Source: Alphaproteobacteria bacterium (GTDB lineage Bacteria; Pseudomonadota; Alphaproteobacteria; Rhizobiales; JAJFHC01). Taken from it: a DNA stretch of 64,000 nt. The translations under genes were made by a program, and so were the position numbers. How positions within the stretch are numbered: the stretch's first letter is position 1; each line of letters opens with the position of its first letter. Positions 9,234 through 18,565 of the stretch are shown here, one piece after another. Below the pieces are notes generated by a model. It had not been told where the DNA came from. It did no database searches and was given only the letters and a program-made list of their open reading frames with translations. The DNA is taken from the NCBI GenBank assembly GCA_021775805.1, contig JAJFHD010000011.1, forward strand, positions 62,001-126,000, written 5' to 3'.

Positions 9234-9458
9234 AACTCCCGGTTGAGCGAGAGTAAACGCTTCAAGGGCCAACAGATCCCTGGACGTTTCCAACCGACCG
9301 AGTTGGCGGATCACTCCCAGAAAACATGCGCTGCAAGCCCAATTGTGCTAATGTGGCGCCTTGTTGTGGCGTTAAAGTCTGGCGATGCCGATGCATCGTT
9401 ATGAACTCCTTGAGGCAAACTGCTCCAGACTGTCCACTGAATCACAGGAACTGTCCTC

Positions 9459-10640
9459 GTGGCCAATCCGGTATCGATGCGGGTGCAAATCTTGCTTCTG
9501 GGGGCTCTGGTGGGCATCGCTGCCGCGGTGTGGATTGCAATGCGGCCAGCGGGCGATGCGGTGACCGGAAGTTCCGGAAACGCAAACCAGAAGCTCCAGA
9601 AATCCGGGGAAAAGAAGCCCGGCCGCGACGTACCCGTCATTGTCGTTGAAGTTGGGCAGGTGAAGAACGACGAGATCGTGGCGGCCGTCGGAACCGCGCG
9701 CGCCCGCCGGTCGGTTACGGTTCAGGCGGAAACTGACGGTGAAATCGTCGCCTTTGGACCCCGTGCGGGCGCAGCCGTCAAAAAGGGCGATTCCATCGTT
9801 CGACTCGACGACACCAAGGCAAGACTGGCTGTGGAGATAGCGACACGCAGACTGGAAGAAGTCAGCCGCTTGCACGATCGGTCAAAGTTTCTGCAGCAGA
9901 GCAGTGTCAACTCCAGCGCCAAGGTCCAAGACTCCAAAACTGTGGTAGAGCGGACATCGCTTGAACTTCAGCAAGCCCGTGAGGCACTGCTCGATCTGAA
10001 CATCAAGGCGCCGTTTGACGGGGTTATAGGCATTCCCAAAGTGGAGGTCGGCGATCGCGTGACGACGGCCACGGCAATCGTGTCGCTGGACATGCGTTCC
10101 GAGATCCTGGTCGAATTCGAAGTGGCGGAGAAATTTCTGGCCCGGATCGCGGCCGGCGATGCCGTTGCGGCAGTAACCCCGAGCCATTCAGGGCGCACGT
10201 TTTCAGGGCGGATAGAAAACATCGACAGCCGGATCGATCCGGCATCACGGACGGTCGCGGTTCGTGCGGTCATACCCAATGATCACGACCTGTTGCGGCC
10301 TGGCATGTCTTTTGCGGTGGAGCTTGTCTTGCCGGGTGAGATGTATCCGGCGGTGCCCGAGCTTTCACTGCAATGGCGCAAAGGAGAAAGCTACGTCTGG
10401 GTCGCCCGGGACGGCAGGGTGATCAAGACACTCGTAAGGACGGTAAAGAGGCTTAACAGCATCATTCTGGTGGATGCCGATTTGAAGCCCGGTCAACTGG
10501 TGGTGGTGGAGGGCGTGCAGCGTCTGCGACACGGGCGTGCCGTGTCCTATACCAGGCCGAAACCTGAAGCCAAACCGGCAACGGTGCCTGAGACAAGGCG
10601 GATGGATCCGGCCAAAGACAACAACGTTGACAAGGGGTGA
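9459..10640 (+). CDS. RND efflux periplasmic adaptor (membrane fusion protein)
   Basis: The 393-residue protein has one N-terminal membrane anchor (QILLLGALVGIAAAVWIAM). It continues with a lipoyl/barrel-sandwich half (VQAETDGEIVAFGPRAGAAVKKGDSIVRLDD), a short helical hairpin rich in Glu and Arg, the returning lipoyl half (IKAPFDGVIG) and a beta-barrel. This is the HlyD/AcrA layout. It would bridge the inner-membrane pump encoded next to an outer-membrane channel; no TolC gene is in the window. The start is the GTG at 9459, with AGGA nine bases upstream. The ATG at 9477 is an alternative. It lies 6 bases upstream of the permease. Confidence 0.88.
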   Translation: MANPVSMRVQILLLGALVGIAAAVWIAMRPAGDAVTGSSGNANQKLQKSGEKKPGRDVPVIVVEVGQVKNDEIVAAVGTARARRSVTVQAETDGEIVAFGPRAGAAVKKGDSIVRLDDTKARLAVEIATRRLEEVSRLHDRSKFLQQSSVNSSAKVQDSKTVVERTSLELQQAREALLDLNIKAPFDGVIGIPKVEVGDRVTTATAIVSLDMRSEILVEFEVAEKFLARIAAGDAVAAVTPSHSGRTFSGRIENIDSRIDPASRTVAVRAVIPNDHDLLRPGMSFAVELVLPGEMYPAVPELSLQWRKGESYVWVARDGRVIKTLVRTVKRLNSIILVDADLKPGQLVVVEGVQRLRHGRAVSYTRPKPEAKPATVPETRRMDPAKDNNVDKG

Positions 10641-10646
10641 TCGGTA

Positions 10647-13600
10647 GTGGGCATTGCCAACGATCTTCCCGCCCTGAGTGTTCGCCGTCCCTATCTTGCT
10701 GCGGTTATCAATTTCCTGATCATCATCGCTGGTGTCAGCGCAATCTTTGGTGTTGAAGTCCGGGAACTGCCTGACGTCGACCGGCCGATCGTCACCGTGC
10801 GTGCCAATTTTCCCGGCGGCTCTCCCGAAACCATTGATGCCGAAATCACCAGTGTGATCGAAGGGGCCGTCGCGCGGGTCAACGGTGTCGTTGAAGTGCG
10901 CTCCTCGAGCGAAGAGAACAACTTCCGCATTCGCGTGGTGTTCCGGCCTTCCGTCGATCTGGTTACCGCGGCAAACGATGTGCGCGAAGCCGTGAGCCGG
11001 GTGCAACGTGAACTGCCGACCGGTGTCGAGGACCTGTTTGTGATCAAGGCCGATGCAGACTCCCAGGCAATCATTCGCCTTGCCGTGATTAGCGATGAAC
11101 TACCGATCGAAGATGTGACGCGCAAGGTCGAAAACGAAATCATTCCCGAAATAACATCTGTTGCCGGAGTCGCCGACGTCGCACTCTTCGGAAAACGCGA
11201 ACGGGTGATGAGGGTCGTAATCAACCCCATGCGGCTTGCAAGCTACAATTTGTCCGTGAGCAATGTGGTCGATGTCCTCAAAGGCGCCCGTTTCGATGTG
11301 CCGGCGGGCAGTTTCAAGTCGAACCAACAGGAAGTCATCGTCCGTGCCAATGCGTCGGTTACCAGGCCCGATGCAGTCGAGAAGCTGGTTATTCGCGATC
11401 CGATCAGGATAGGAGACGTCGGTCACGTCTATTTCGGCCCAGCCGACGCTGAAAGCATAGTACGCCTCGATGGCCGCACGGTCGTTAGTCTGGGCGTTAT
11501 CCGGCGCGCGCAATCGAACACGGTTTCCATCTCGCGCGATGTGGCGGTGGTGGTCGCCAAACTCAACCGACGGCTCAAGAACGTGAGCATCGTTACGACT
11601 TCGGACGACTCCATTTTCATAAAGGGGGCGATTGCCGAAGTGCTCATCAGCCTTTCGTTGGCGGTACTGATCGTTGTCGCGGTGATTTCACTTTTCATTG
11701 GACAGCTCAGGGCTGCCTTCATTCCTGCGGTCGCCATTCCGGTCGCTCTGATCGGAACAATCGCGGCAATCTGGCTGCTTGGCTTTTCCCTTAATCTGAT
11801 CACGTTGCTGGCGCTGGTGCTGGCAACAGGGCTGGTTGTCGACGATGCGATTGTCGTTCTGGAGAACATTCAACGGCTCAAAGCACAAGGCCTCGCCCCA
11901 AGGGCCGCCGCCGTGATCGGAACACGCCAGGTCTTCTTTGCCGTCATCGCGACGACATTGACTCTGGTGTCGGTGTTCTTGCCGATCTCATTTTTGCCTT
12001 CGACCGCTGGTCGGTTGTTCGGCGAATTCGGCTTTGTGCTTGCCGTAACGGTTTGCATCTCGTCCTTCGTCGCCTTGACGATCGTTCCGATACTTGCGTC
12101 GCGCACGGGGTCGCCGCCAGTGTCGGATGCCGGGCGGACTTGGTCTGTCGGTTCACTGATCGGGCGGCCGATCTTGGCGGGTTATGTCAAGGTGCTCGGC
12201 CTTGTTATGGCCGCGCCCTTTGTGGTTATCGGTCTTTGTTGCATCGTCATTGCCTTTGCCGCCGTGACATATGATTCGCTTGGAGAGGAACTCGTGCCCG
12301 AAGAGGACAGGGGGCTGATCGCAGTGCGCCTTACGGGTCCTGATGGTGTTGGTCTGGATTATACGGACCGGCAGGTTGAAAAGATCGAAGCCATCCTGCA
12401 GCCCCTGGTCGACGATGGTACCGTGACCGGCCTCTTCACAATTACGGGACGGTACGATCTCAATCGGGGACAAGTCGATGCCCCGCTGCGCCATTGGTCC
12501 GAACGTCACCGCAGCGAAGGTGAGATTGCCAAGGCGGTCAACAAAAAGCTCGGTGCTATTCCAGGCGCGCGCGCGCGCGTGCGGCGCAGCAACAGCCTGG
12601 GTCTGCGCAATGCTGATGGTGGCATCCGTTTTGCCCTGACTGGATCCAACTATGAAGCAATCGCCGAAGCAGCCGACGCTTTTGCGATCGAGATGGAAAA
12701 GAAAGTCGTGCAGATTCAGAACCTTCGCGTTGAGTTTCGAGCGACCCAGCCGCAGCTTTCTGTCAGCATAGATCGCCGCCGTGCCATAGACCTTGGCGTG
12801 CCGATCGAGAGCCTGGCGTCCACCGTTCAGGTTCTGGTCGACAATGACGAAGTTGCAGAACTGACGATCGACGACGAACAGGTTTCCGTCGTTCTGCAGG
12901 CAGAAGCCGGCGTCATCGACGATCCCTCTGATTTACGCAATCTCTATGTCGCGGCAGCAAATGACCGGCTGGTTCCGTTGTCTCAACTGGTTTCCTTCAA
13001 GGAAAACGCGGTGGCTGCCGAACTGGACCGTCACGGTCAACGTCGTGCCATCGAAATCTTTGGCGACCCGGTGCCGGGTCATTCGCTGCGTGAAGCGGTC
13101 AGTGCCATTCAAAATCTTGCAGACGAAACATTACCCGCAGGAATTGGGTTGCTGTTCCTCGATGAGGCATCGGCACTGAACGAAACATCCCAAGGTGTCA
13201 CAATCACCTATCTTGTGGCATTGCTCATCGTTTTTCTGGTTCTGGTGGCACAGTTCGAGAGTATGAGCAGTGCGCTGGTCATCCTTCTTACGGTCCCGTT
13301 TGGCGTCTGTGCGGCGATCTTTGCCTTGGCTCTGACCGGAACCACGATCAACATCTACAGCCAGATCGGCGTCCTGATGCTAATCGGTATCATGGCAAAA
13401 AATGCCATTCTCATGGTCGAGTTTGCTGATCAGTTGCGTGAAGAAGGCCATTCCGTATTCGATGCCGTTCGCGAAGCCTCGATCGTTCGGTTTCGTCCGA
13501 TCGCCATGACGATGATGTCGACGGTGCTCGCCGGTCTGCCCCTGATCCTGGGCGGAGGACCGGGCGTCGAAGCGCGTGCCGCGATTGGCTGGGTGGTATT

Positions 13601-13757
13601 CGGAGGTCTCGGTCTTGCGGCCCTGTTCACGCTGTTTCTGACGCCGGCCCTCTACCTTCTCATCGCCGGTCTGGTCAAACCACGCAATGAAGCCGCAAAT
13701 CGCATCGCCGAAGAGATCAGGCACGGCGACTCGATCGTAAACACGCCTGGGGAATAG
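10647..13757 (+). CDS. RND family efflux permease (AcrB/MexB-like)
   Basis: The 1036-residue inner-membrane transporter has the RND duplication: a helix at 18-38, a large periplasmic loop (PNFPGGSPETID-like porter motif), a helix bundle with the proton-relay Asp pair in GLVVDDAIVVLENIQ, a second loop and a second bundle (IGIMAKNAILMVEFAD). These features fit the hydrophobe/amphiphile efflux-1 class driven by proton motive force; substrates cannot be predicted. The start is a GTG at 10647 with AAGGGG upstream. A 13-base GC dinucleotide run at 12565-12577 lies inside the gene. A bidirectional terminator follows. Confidence 0.92.
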   Translation: MGIANDLPALSVRRPYLAAVINFLIIIAGVSAIFGVEVRELPDVDRPIVTVRANFPGGSPETIDAEITSVIEGAVARVNGVVEVRSSSEENNFRIRVVFRPSVDLVTAANDVREAVSRVQRELPTGVEDLFVIKADADSQAIIRLAVISDELPIEDVTRKVENEIIPEITSVAGVADVALFGKRERVMRVVINPMRLASYNLSVSNVVDVLKGARFDVPAGSFKSNQQEVIVRANASVTRPDAVEKLVIRDPIRIGDVGHVYFGPADAESIVRLDGRTVVSLGVIRRAQSNTVSISRDVAVVVAKLNRRLKNVSIVTTSDDSIFIKGAIAEVLISLSLAVLIVVAVISLFIGQLRAAFIPAVAIPVALIGTIAAIWLLGFSLNLITLLALVLATGLVVDDAIVVLENIQRLKAQGLAPRAAAVIGTRQVFFAVIATTLTLVSVFLPISFLPSTAGRLFGEFGFVLAVTVCISSFVALTIVPILASRTGSPPVSDAGRTWSVGSLIGRPILAGYVKVLGLVMAAPFVVIGLCCIVIAFAAVTYDSLGEELVPEEDRGLIAVRLTGPDGVGLDYTDRQVEKIEAILQPLVDDGTVTGLFTITGRYDLNRGQVDAPLRHWSERHRSEGEIAKAVNKKLGAIPGARARVRRSNSLGLRNADGGIRFALTGSNYEAIAEAADAFAIEMEKKVVQIQNLRVEFRATQPQLSVSIDRRRAIDLGVPIESLASTVQVLVDNDEVAELTIDDEQVSVVLQAEAGVIDDPSDLRNLYVAAANDRLVPLSQLVSFKENAVAAELDRHGQRRAIEIFGDPVPGHSLREAVSAIQNLADETLPAGIGLLFLDEASALNETSQGVTITYLVALLIVFLVLVAQFESMSSALVILLTVPFGVCAAIFALALTGTTINIYSQIGVLMLIGIMAKNAILMVEFADQLREEGHSVFDAVREASIVRFRPIAMTMMSTVLAGLPLILGGGPGVEARAAIGWVVFGGLGLAALFTLFLTPALYLLIAGLVKPRNEAANRIAEEIRHGDSIVNTPGE

Positions 13758-13802
13758 AGTCCTGAATCTCTTTGCCGTGTAGTTTTCCGCCACCTCCAGC
13801 CA

Positions 13803-13834
13803 CAAAAAAACCCCGGACGAACCGGGGCTTTTTG
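13803..13834. terminator. bidirectional intrinsic terminator
   Basis: CCCCGG and CCGGGG form a stem around the loop ACGAA, flanked by a run of A on the left and TTTTT on the right. It lies between the convergent RND permease gene and ctrA and can serve both strands. Confidence 0.85.
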
Positions 13835-13853
13835 TTCTTGCCTGCGACTGGCG

Positions 13854-14561
13854 TCAGGCTGATTCTTTCATCGGTTCGGCACTTTCCGACGGGTCGCGCA
13901 ATACGTAACCGCGGCCCCATACGGTCTCGATGTAGTGCTCACCGTCGGTCGCTGCGGCAAGTTTCTTGCGCAGTTTGCAGATGAAGACGTCGATGATCTT
14001 GAGTTCCGGCTCGTCCATGCCGCCGTAAAGATGGTTGAGGAACATTTCCTTGGTCAGGGTCGTGCCCTTGCGCAAGCTGAGCAACTCAAGCATCTGATAT
14101 TCCTTGCCGGTCAGATGCACGCGCTGGCCGTTCACCTCAACCGTCTTGGTATCGAGATTAACTTTCAGTTCGCCAGTGGCGATGATCGACTGGGAATGCC
14201 CCTTGGAGCGTCGCACGACCGCATGAATTCGGGCAACCAGCTCATCTTTGTGGAAGGGTTTGGTCATGTAGTCGTCGGCGCCAAAGCCCAGACCGCGAAC
14301 CTTGTTCTCGATGCCGGCAAGTCCCGACAATATCAGAATCGGCGTATTGACCTTCGCCACCCTCAGTGTCTTGAGGACCTCATACCCGCTCATGTCGGGC
14401 AGATTCAGGTCAAGCAGTATGATGTCATAGTCATAGAGCTTCCCCAAATCGACACCTTCTTCGCCGAGATCCGTCGTATACACATTAAATCCATCCGACT
14501 TGAGCATCAGTTCGATACTCTGCGCTGTAGCGCTGTCGTCTTCGATTAGAAGAACTCTCAT
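13854..14561 (-). CDS. ctrA: cell-cycle response regulator CtrA
   Basis: This 235-residue OmpR-type regulator has a receiver domain (Asp8-Asp9, phospho-Asp51 in [11 protein letters not shown], Lys101 in MTKPFHK) and a winged-helix domain (about 125-225; [14 protein letters not shown] and [11 protein letters not shown]). The match to CtrA is very strong. CtrA binds TTAA-N7-TTAA sites and controls flagellar, chemotaxis and cell-division genes; ChpT is its phosphodonor. The start at 14561 follows AGAGGGG and gives MRVLLIEDD. The C-terminus ends KESA rather than the two alanines used for ClpXP turnover in Caulobacter. It is divergent from fliI. Confidence 0.96.
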   Translation of the reverse strand: MRVLLIEDDSATAQSIELMLKSDGFNVYTTDLGEEGVDLGKLYDYDIILLDLNLPDMSGYEVLKTLRVAKVNTPILILSGLAGIENKVRGLGFGADDYMTKPFHKDELVARIHAVVRRSKGHSQSIIATGELKVNLDTKTVEVNGQRVHLTGKEYQMLELLSLRKGTTLTKEMFLNHLYGGMDEPELKIIDVFICKLRKKLAAATDGEHYIETVWGRGYVLRDPSESAEPMKESA

Positions 14562-14901
14562 TCCAATCCCCTCTTGCGTGGCCCCTTCTGGGCTAAACCG
14601 CTGGACACGTTCATCCGGCGTTAACGCAGAACCACCGAACAATTCCGATCGTTAAGATATCTCGCAATTGGTTAACAAAATATAATTATCCCAACCAAAC
14701 GAGGCAGTTCAGCCAAATTGTACATGTGAAAGATCAGAACAGAACGCGAATGACCGAATCACTTGGGTGACGCTACCGACCTGGCAGGCATACTCAAAAC
14801 TCGACCAACAAGGTTTACGAAACCTTAAACGCTTTCGCCCACTATAGAGGCGTAATTGTGATTCGTGTGCGTTCATATTTTGATTTCTCGCCAGACAATG
14901 G
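14562..14901. other. intergenic region between ctrA and fliI
   Basis: These 340 bases contain no gene. Three TTAA half-sites lie within about 55 bases near ctrA (14621, 14652 and 14672), in the orientation-neutral form used by CtrA. A GAATC at 14756 and a GATTC at 14860 are GANTC sites of the kind methylated by CcrM. This is the likely control region for both ctrA and fliI; no sigma-70 promoter could be assigned with confidence. Confidence 0.4.
14672..14686. promoter_or_regulatory. candidate CtrA box upstream of ctrA
   Basis: TTAA at 14672, seven bases, then TAAT at 14683 is one substitution pattern away from the CtrA consensus TTAA-N7-TTAA. It lies about 110 bases upstream of the ctrA start, where autoregulation would be expected. 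This is inference from spacing and sequence only. Confidence 0.3.
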
Positions 14902-16281
14902 GTGAAGTCGCAAGGCAGGGAACGGCTTAAATTGAGAGCTCTGATCAATGAAATTTCCGCGCTGCCGGATGTGGAACGGTACGGCCGGGTGGAGTCCGTG
15001 CAAGGTCTGCTTGTGGAAGTCGCCGGGCCTGTTCAGGCGATGAGTATCGGATCGCGCGTGTCGATCGACGTGCGCGGTCAAGCCGATGTTCCATGCGAAG
15101 TGGTGGGTTTTCGCGAGAAACGCGCCTTGTGCATGCCGTTCGGTGCGCTCGAGGGCGTTCGCATGGGCTGCAAGGCGGTGGTGGGCAACCACCGGCCGGT
15201 GATTCGCCCCGACTCCAGTTGGCTGGGGCGCGTGCTGAACGCAGAAGGGGTGCCGATCGACGGCAAGGGGCCACTCAGCAATGGCCGTGAAGCCTACGAT
15301 CTGCGTGCCTCACCGCCGCCGGCCCATAAACGGTCCCGGGTGGGCGATCCGGTCGATCTGGGCGTCCGGGCCCTCAACGCTTTCGCCACCTGTTGCAAGG
15401 GTCAGAGAATGGGCATTTTTGCCGGTTCCGGTGTCGGCAAGTCGGTCCTGCTTTCCATGTTGGCGCGAAACACGGCCTGCGATGTCTCGATCATCGGTCT
15501 GATCGGTGAACGCGGGCGTGAGGTTCAGGAATTCATCGAAGACGATCTGGGACCGGAGGGACTTGCCCGGAGCATCGTCGTGGTCGCGACGTCGGACGAG
15601 GCCGCTCTGATGCGGCGCCAGGCGGCCTATCTCACACTTGCGCTCAGCGAGTATTTCCGCGATCAGGGGCAGGATGTCCTGTGCCTGATGGACAGTGTCA
15701 CCCGTTTTGCCATGGCACAACGCGACATCGGTCTGTCGGGGGGAGAACCGCCGACCAGCAAGGGCTACACACCGACGGTGTTCGCAGAGCTGCCGAAACT
15801 TCTCGAGCGCGCCGGTCCCGGCGTCGGTCAAGGTTCGATAACCGGACTGTTCACGGTTCTGGTCGAAGGTGACGACCATAACGAACCGGTGGCGGATTCC
15901 GTGCGCTCGATCCTGGACGGGCACATCGTCATGGACCGCCGGATTGCAGAGCGTGGGCGTTATCCGGCGGTCGACGTCCTGCGGTCGGTATCCCGGACAA
16001 TGCCCAATTGTGTACCGGAACACGCACTTCCCGTGGTCCAGGAAGCACGCCGCCTCATGTCGACCTACAACGACATGGAAGAACTCATCCGTCTGGGCGC
16101 CTACCGGCCCGGATCCGATCCGAAGATTGACGAATCCATCCACTTTCAACCGATGTTGGAAACTTTTCTTTCACAGCGAAAGGAAGAATCAACTTTGCTG
16201 TGCGAAGGTTACGATCAATTGGCCCGGATTTTGAATGAAAACGGTCACAACAACAACGACATGCAAGGGCAAGTATCATGA
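14902..16281 (+). CDS. fliI: flagellar export ATPase FliI
   Basis: The 459-residue ATPase powers the flagellar type III export apparatus. It has Walker A (GSGVGKS, near residue 174), Walker B with the family motif [13 protein letters not shown] near 258, [14 protein letters not shown], and an N-terminal barrel ([16 protein letters not shown]). The GTG at 14902 is the first start in frame. A TTG at 14932, preceded by AGGGA, would give a start closer to typical FliI proteins and is a serious alternative. The stop overlaps fliJ (ATGA). It is divergent from ctrA. Confidence 0.94.
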   Translation: MKSQGRERLKLRALINEISALPDVERYGRVESVQGLLVEVAGPVQAMSIGSRVSIDVRGQADVPCEVVGFREKRALCMPFGALEGVRMGCKAVVGNHRPVIRPDSSWLGRVLNAEGVPIDGKGPLSNGREAYDLRASPPPAHKRSRVGDPVDLGVRALNAFATCCKGQRMGIFAGSGVGKSVLLSMLARNTACDVSIIGLIGERGREVQEFIEDDLGPEGLARSIVVVATSDEAALMRRQAAYLTLALSEYFRDQGQDVLCLMDSVTRFAMAQRDIGLSGGEPPTSKGYTPTVFAELPKLLERAGPGVGQGSITGLFTVLVEGDDHNEPVADSVRSILDGHIVMDRRIAERGRYPAVDVLRSVSRTMPNCVPEHALPVVQEARRLMSTYNDMEELIRLGAYRPGSDPKIDESIHFQPMLETFLSQRKEESTLLCEGYDQLARILNENGHNNNDMQGQVS

Positions 16282-16700
16282 GGTCACGTGAGTCCTTTAT
16301 CCGTCTTCACAAATTTCAGGTTGACGAGAAACGCCGGCAGGTTGCCGACATCGAAATGATGATCGCTGAGTTTCGGCGCAAGGAATCCGAGCTTGAGCAG
16401 CAGGTGCTGTCTGAGCAGGAGCGCTCCGGCATCACCGATATGACGCACTATGCCTATCCGACTTTTGCCAAGGCGGCCCAGGGACGGCGGGATAACCTTC
16501 TGAAATCCATAGAAGAACTCGATGTCCAGCTTGAAGGCGCCAAAGAAGATCTGTCCAAGGCATTTGCCGAACTGAAGAAGTTCGAGCTGCTTCAGGAGAA
16601 GGAAGACGGACGACGCAAGTCGGAGCTTTCCGCTAAAGAACAGGCCGAACTTGACGATGTGGGTCTTGGGATACACCGTCAGAGCGCCATCTCCGGTTGA
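16278..16700 (+). CDS. fliJ: flagellar export chaperone FliJ-like protein
   Basis: The 140-residue product is almost entirely charged alpha-helix and coiled coil ([20 protein letters not shown] and [19 protein letters not shown]), with no membrane segment. Size, coiled-coil character and position directly after fliI with an ATGA overlap identify it as FliJ, the stalk that links the FliI ring to FlhA. Sequence conservation in this family is low, so the call leans on context. An intrinsic terminator follows within about 30 bases of the stop. Confidence 0.85.
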   Translation: MRSRESFIRLHKFQVDEKRRQVADIEMMIAEFRRKESELEQQVLSEQERSGITDMTHYAYPTFAKAAQGRRDNLLKSIEELDVQLEGAKEDLSKAFAELKKFELLQEKEDGRRKSELSAKEQAELDDVGLGIHRQSAISG

Positions 16701-16731
16701 TCCTTCACGATCATCGCGCTGTATCGTTTTG

Positions 16732-16763
16732 AAACGCCCTCGATTTTTCGGGGGCGTTTTGTT
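16732..16763 (+). terminator. intrinsic terminator after fliJ
   Basis: A 12-base-pair stem (AAACGCCCTCGA pairing with TCGGGGGCGTTT, one G-T pair) closes a TTTT loop and is followed by more T residues. It ends the fliI-fliJ transcript. Confidence 0.88.
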
Positions 16764-16847
16764 TTGGGAATGTCCTATTATCACCTACCCTGCGAAAAAG
16801 GGCAGGGGTAACCATAAAGCGCCACAGCTTTGCAACAGGTTTTAACG

Positions 16848-17366
16848 ATGGCGAAGTCCGACGATCGTACGAGTTTGCTCAATGCCAGCCTAGGTGAGGC
16901 GCAGGCGACTGTGCGGGCCTATGATACCAAGGCACAGATTGTTGGTGTCGGTTACATATTTGCGCTGGGTATCGTCTTTCAACTGGATGCTGTCGTGCCA
17001 AACACGGATCAAGTGGGGGTTGTGAAGATCTTCGCGGCGTGGCTGGTCATTGTTTTGCCAATTCTGCTGTTTGGATTCGTCCTGTATCCGACGCGGAAGA
17101 CAGCACCACACCTGGCCGACGAGATGATCGTGGACATCGAGCAGGTCTTGTATGTTTCGCCCACAAAGCATCGGACGGTGACCACTCTGATCGAAGCGGT
17201 CGACCGGGCGGATCCGGCCAACGAAATCGCTTTCGAACTCTTGAAAGTATCCGCCCTGCGGGAGTTAAAACGGCAGAGGTTCCTGAGGGCGCTTTTTTCT
17301 GCGGGGATCTGCTTCGCCGTCCTGTTTGCATCGCAGTTGAGCAGGAGCGTCGGCGTGCCGTTCTGA
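16848..17366 (+). CDS. small integral membrane protein with DTKA motif
   Basis: The 172-residue protein begins at the ATG at 16848 (AGG eight bases upstream). An amphipathic N-terminus ending in AYDTKAQIV leads into a first membrane helix (GVGYIFALGIVFQL). A second follows (FAAWLVIVLPILLFGFVL), then a cytoplasmic helical region and a final hydrophobic segment near residues 148-165 (ALFSAGICFAVLFASQL). The DTKA motif just before the first helix recalls the Pycsar effector-like (PycTM) membrane family, but no cyclase gene is nearby, so a defence role is unsupported. It stands alone between fliJ and the kynureninase pair. Confidence 0.65.
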   Translation: MAKSDDRTSLLNASLGEAQATVRAYDTKAQIVGVGYIFALGIVFQLDAVVPNTDQVGVVKIFAAWLVIVLPILLFGFVLYPTRKTAPHLADEMIVDIEQVLYVSPTKHRTVTTLIEAVDRADPANEIAFELLKVSALRELKRQRFLRALFSAGICFAVLFASQLSRSVGVPF

Positions 17367-17443
17367 CAGAATCGCCTGATTGTTCAAAACCGGATATACC
17401 GGTTCACCAAGCCAACGCGCCACCAAACCACGATGGATGTTCA

Positions 17444-18565
17444 ATGAGTAACGAAATTCATGCCGAAGTAAGATTGCCGACGGGGGACCTCAAAGAGGAT
17501 CTGCCCTTTTTCAGCAAAACACTGGGCTTCCGTCTCGACACGATCTTTCCCGCCGACGATCCTGCGGTTGCCGTGATGTCAGGCCATGGAATTCGGATCC
17601 GGCTTGAACGCGGCGCCACGGAGGCGCCGGGGACGATCCGGCTGTTGTGCGACGACCCTTCAAACATCGCCGGCGGCGAGACCCTCCTGACGGCGCCGAA
17701 CGGTACGCGGATCGAAATTGCTGAAGCCAACCCCCGGTTGGAAACCCCGGCGACAGAGCACTCATTTGTCGTGCGCCGGATGGTCGACAGCGATCCTTGG
17801 GTGATCGGCCGTGCGGGCATGCATTACCGCGACCTGATCCCGGACCGGCTCGGGGGCAGCATAATCGCCTCGCATATCCGGATCCCCGATGGCGGTCCGG
17901 TGCCCGACATGGTGCACTACCACACCGTAGGCTTTCAGCTGATCTTCTGCTATTCCGGCTGGGTAAGGCTGGTATACGAGGATCAGGGTCCGCCGTTCAT
18001 CCTGACTGCCGGAGACTGCGTCATCCAGCCGCCGGAAATCCGGCATCGCGTCCTCGAGGCCTCCGACAATCTGGAAGTGATCGAGATCGGGGTTCCGGCT
18101 GAACACGTGACCACGATCGATCACGACATGGAACTGCCAACGGCGGACTTCAATCCGGACCGGGTCTTCAGCGGACAGACATTCTGCCATCACCAGGTGT
18201 CCGGCGCGCATTGGCTTCCCTGGCGGCTGGCCGGTTTTACGGCGCGGGACACGGGTATCGACAAGGCAACCGGAGGGGTCGCCAACGTGCAGGTCGCGAA
18301 GCGGAGCGAACCGGCGGGCGATCAGGTTACCAGCCATGGAACCGACATTCTTTTCACATTCGTCATGAATGGATCCATGACCCTGGCCGGAGACGGCCGG
18401 GAGGCGCAGGATCTCCGGTCCGGAGATGCCTTTGTCATTCCGCCTGATACGCGTACCGCCTATACACGCTGCTCCGACGACCTTGAACTTCTCGAAGTGT
18501 CGCTTCCAGGGCGCGTGGACACCAGGATACACGAGGGATTTCTGAATTTGCCCGGTGACTCATGA
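17444..18565 (+). CDS. VOC/bicupin protein paired with kynureninase
   Basis: The 373-residue protein appears to have three parts. The first is an N-terminal VOC-like segment (about 1-95: LPFFSKTLGFRLDTIFPADD, a glyoxalase-type opening). Two cupin barrels follow, about 125-225 (MVHYHTVGFQLIFCYSGWVRLVY, GDCVIQPPEIRHRV) and about 260-365 (HGTDILFTFVMNGSMTLAG, GDAFVIPPDTRTAY). Metal-ligand-like His residues are present in the first cupin and partly in the second. The ATG at 17444 is the first plausible start; upstream codons in frame read as a shadow of the preceding gene. The stop overlaps the kynureninase start (ATGA), so the two are probably co-translated. A role in tryptophan/kynurenine breakdown is inferred only from this coupling. 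Confidence 0.75.
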   Translation: MSNEIHAEVRLPTGDLKEDLPFFSKTLGFRLDTIFPADDPAVAVMSGHGIRIRLERGATEAPGTIRLLCDDPSNIAGGETLLTAPNGTRIEIAEANPRLETPATEHSFVVRRMVDSDPWVIGRAGMHYRDLIPDRLGGSIIASHIRIPDGGPVPDMVHYHTVGFQLIFCYSGWVRLVYEDQGPPFILTAGDCVIQPPEIRHRVLEASDNLEVIEIGVPAEHVTTIDHDMELPTADFNPDRVFSGQTFCHHQVSGAHWLPWRLAGFTARDTGIDKATGGVANVQVAKRSEPAGDQVTSHGTDILFTFVMNGSMTLAGDGREAQDLRSGDAFVIPPDTRTAYTRCSDDLELLEVSLPGRVDTRIHEGFLNLPGDS

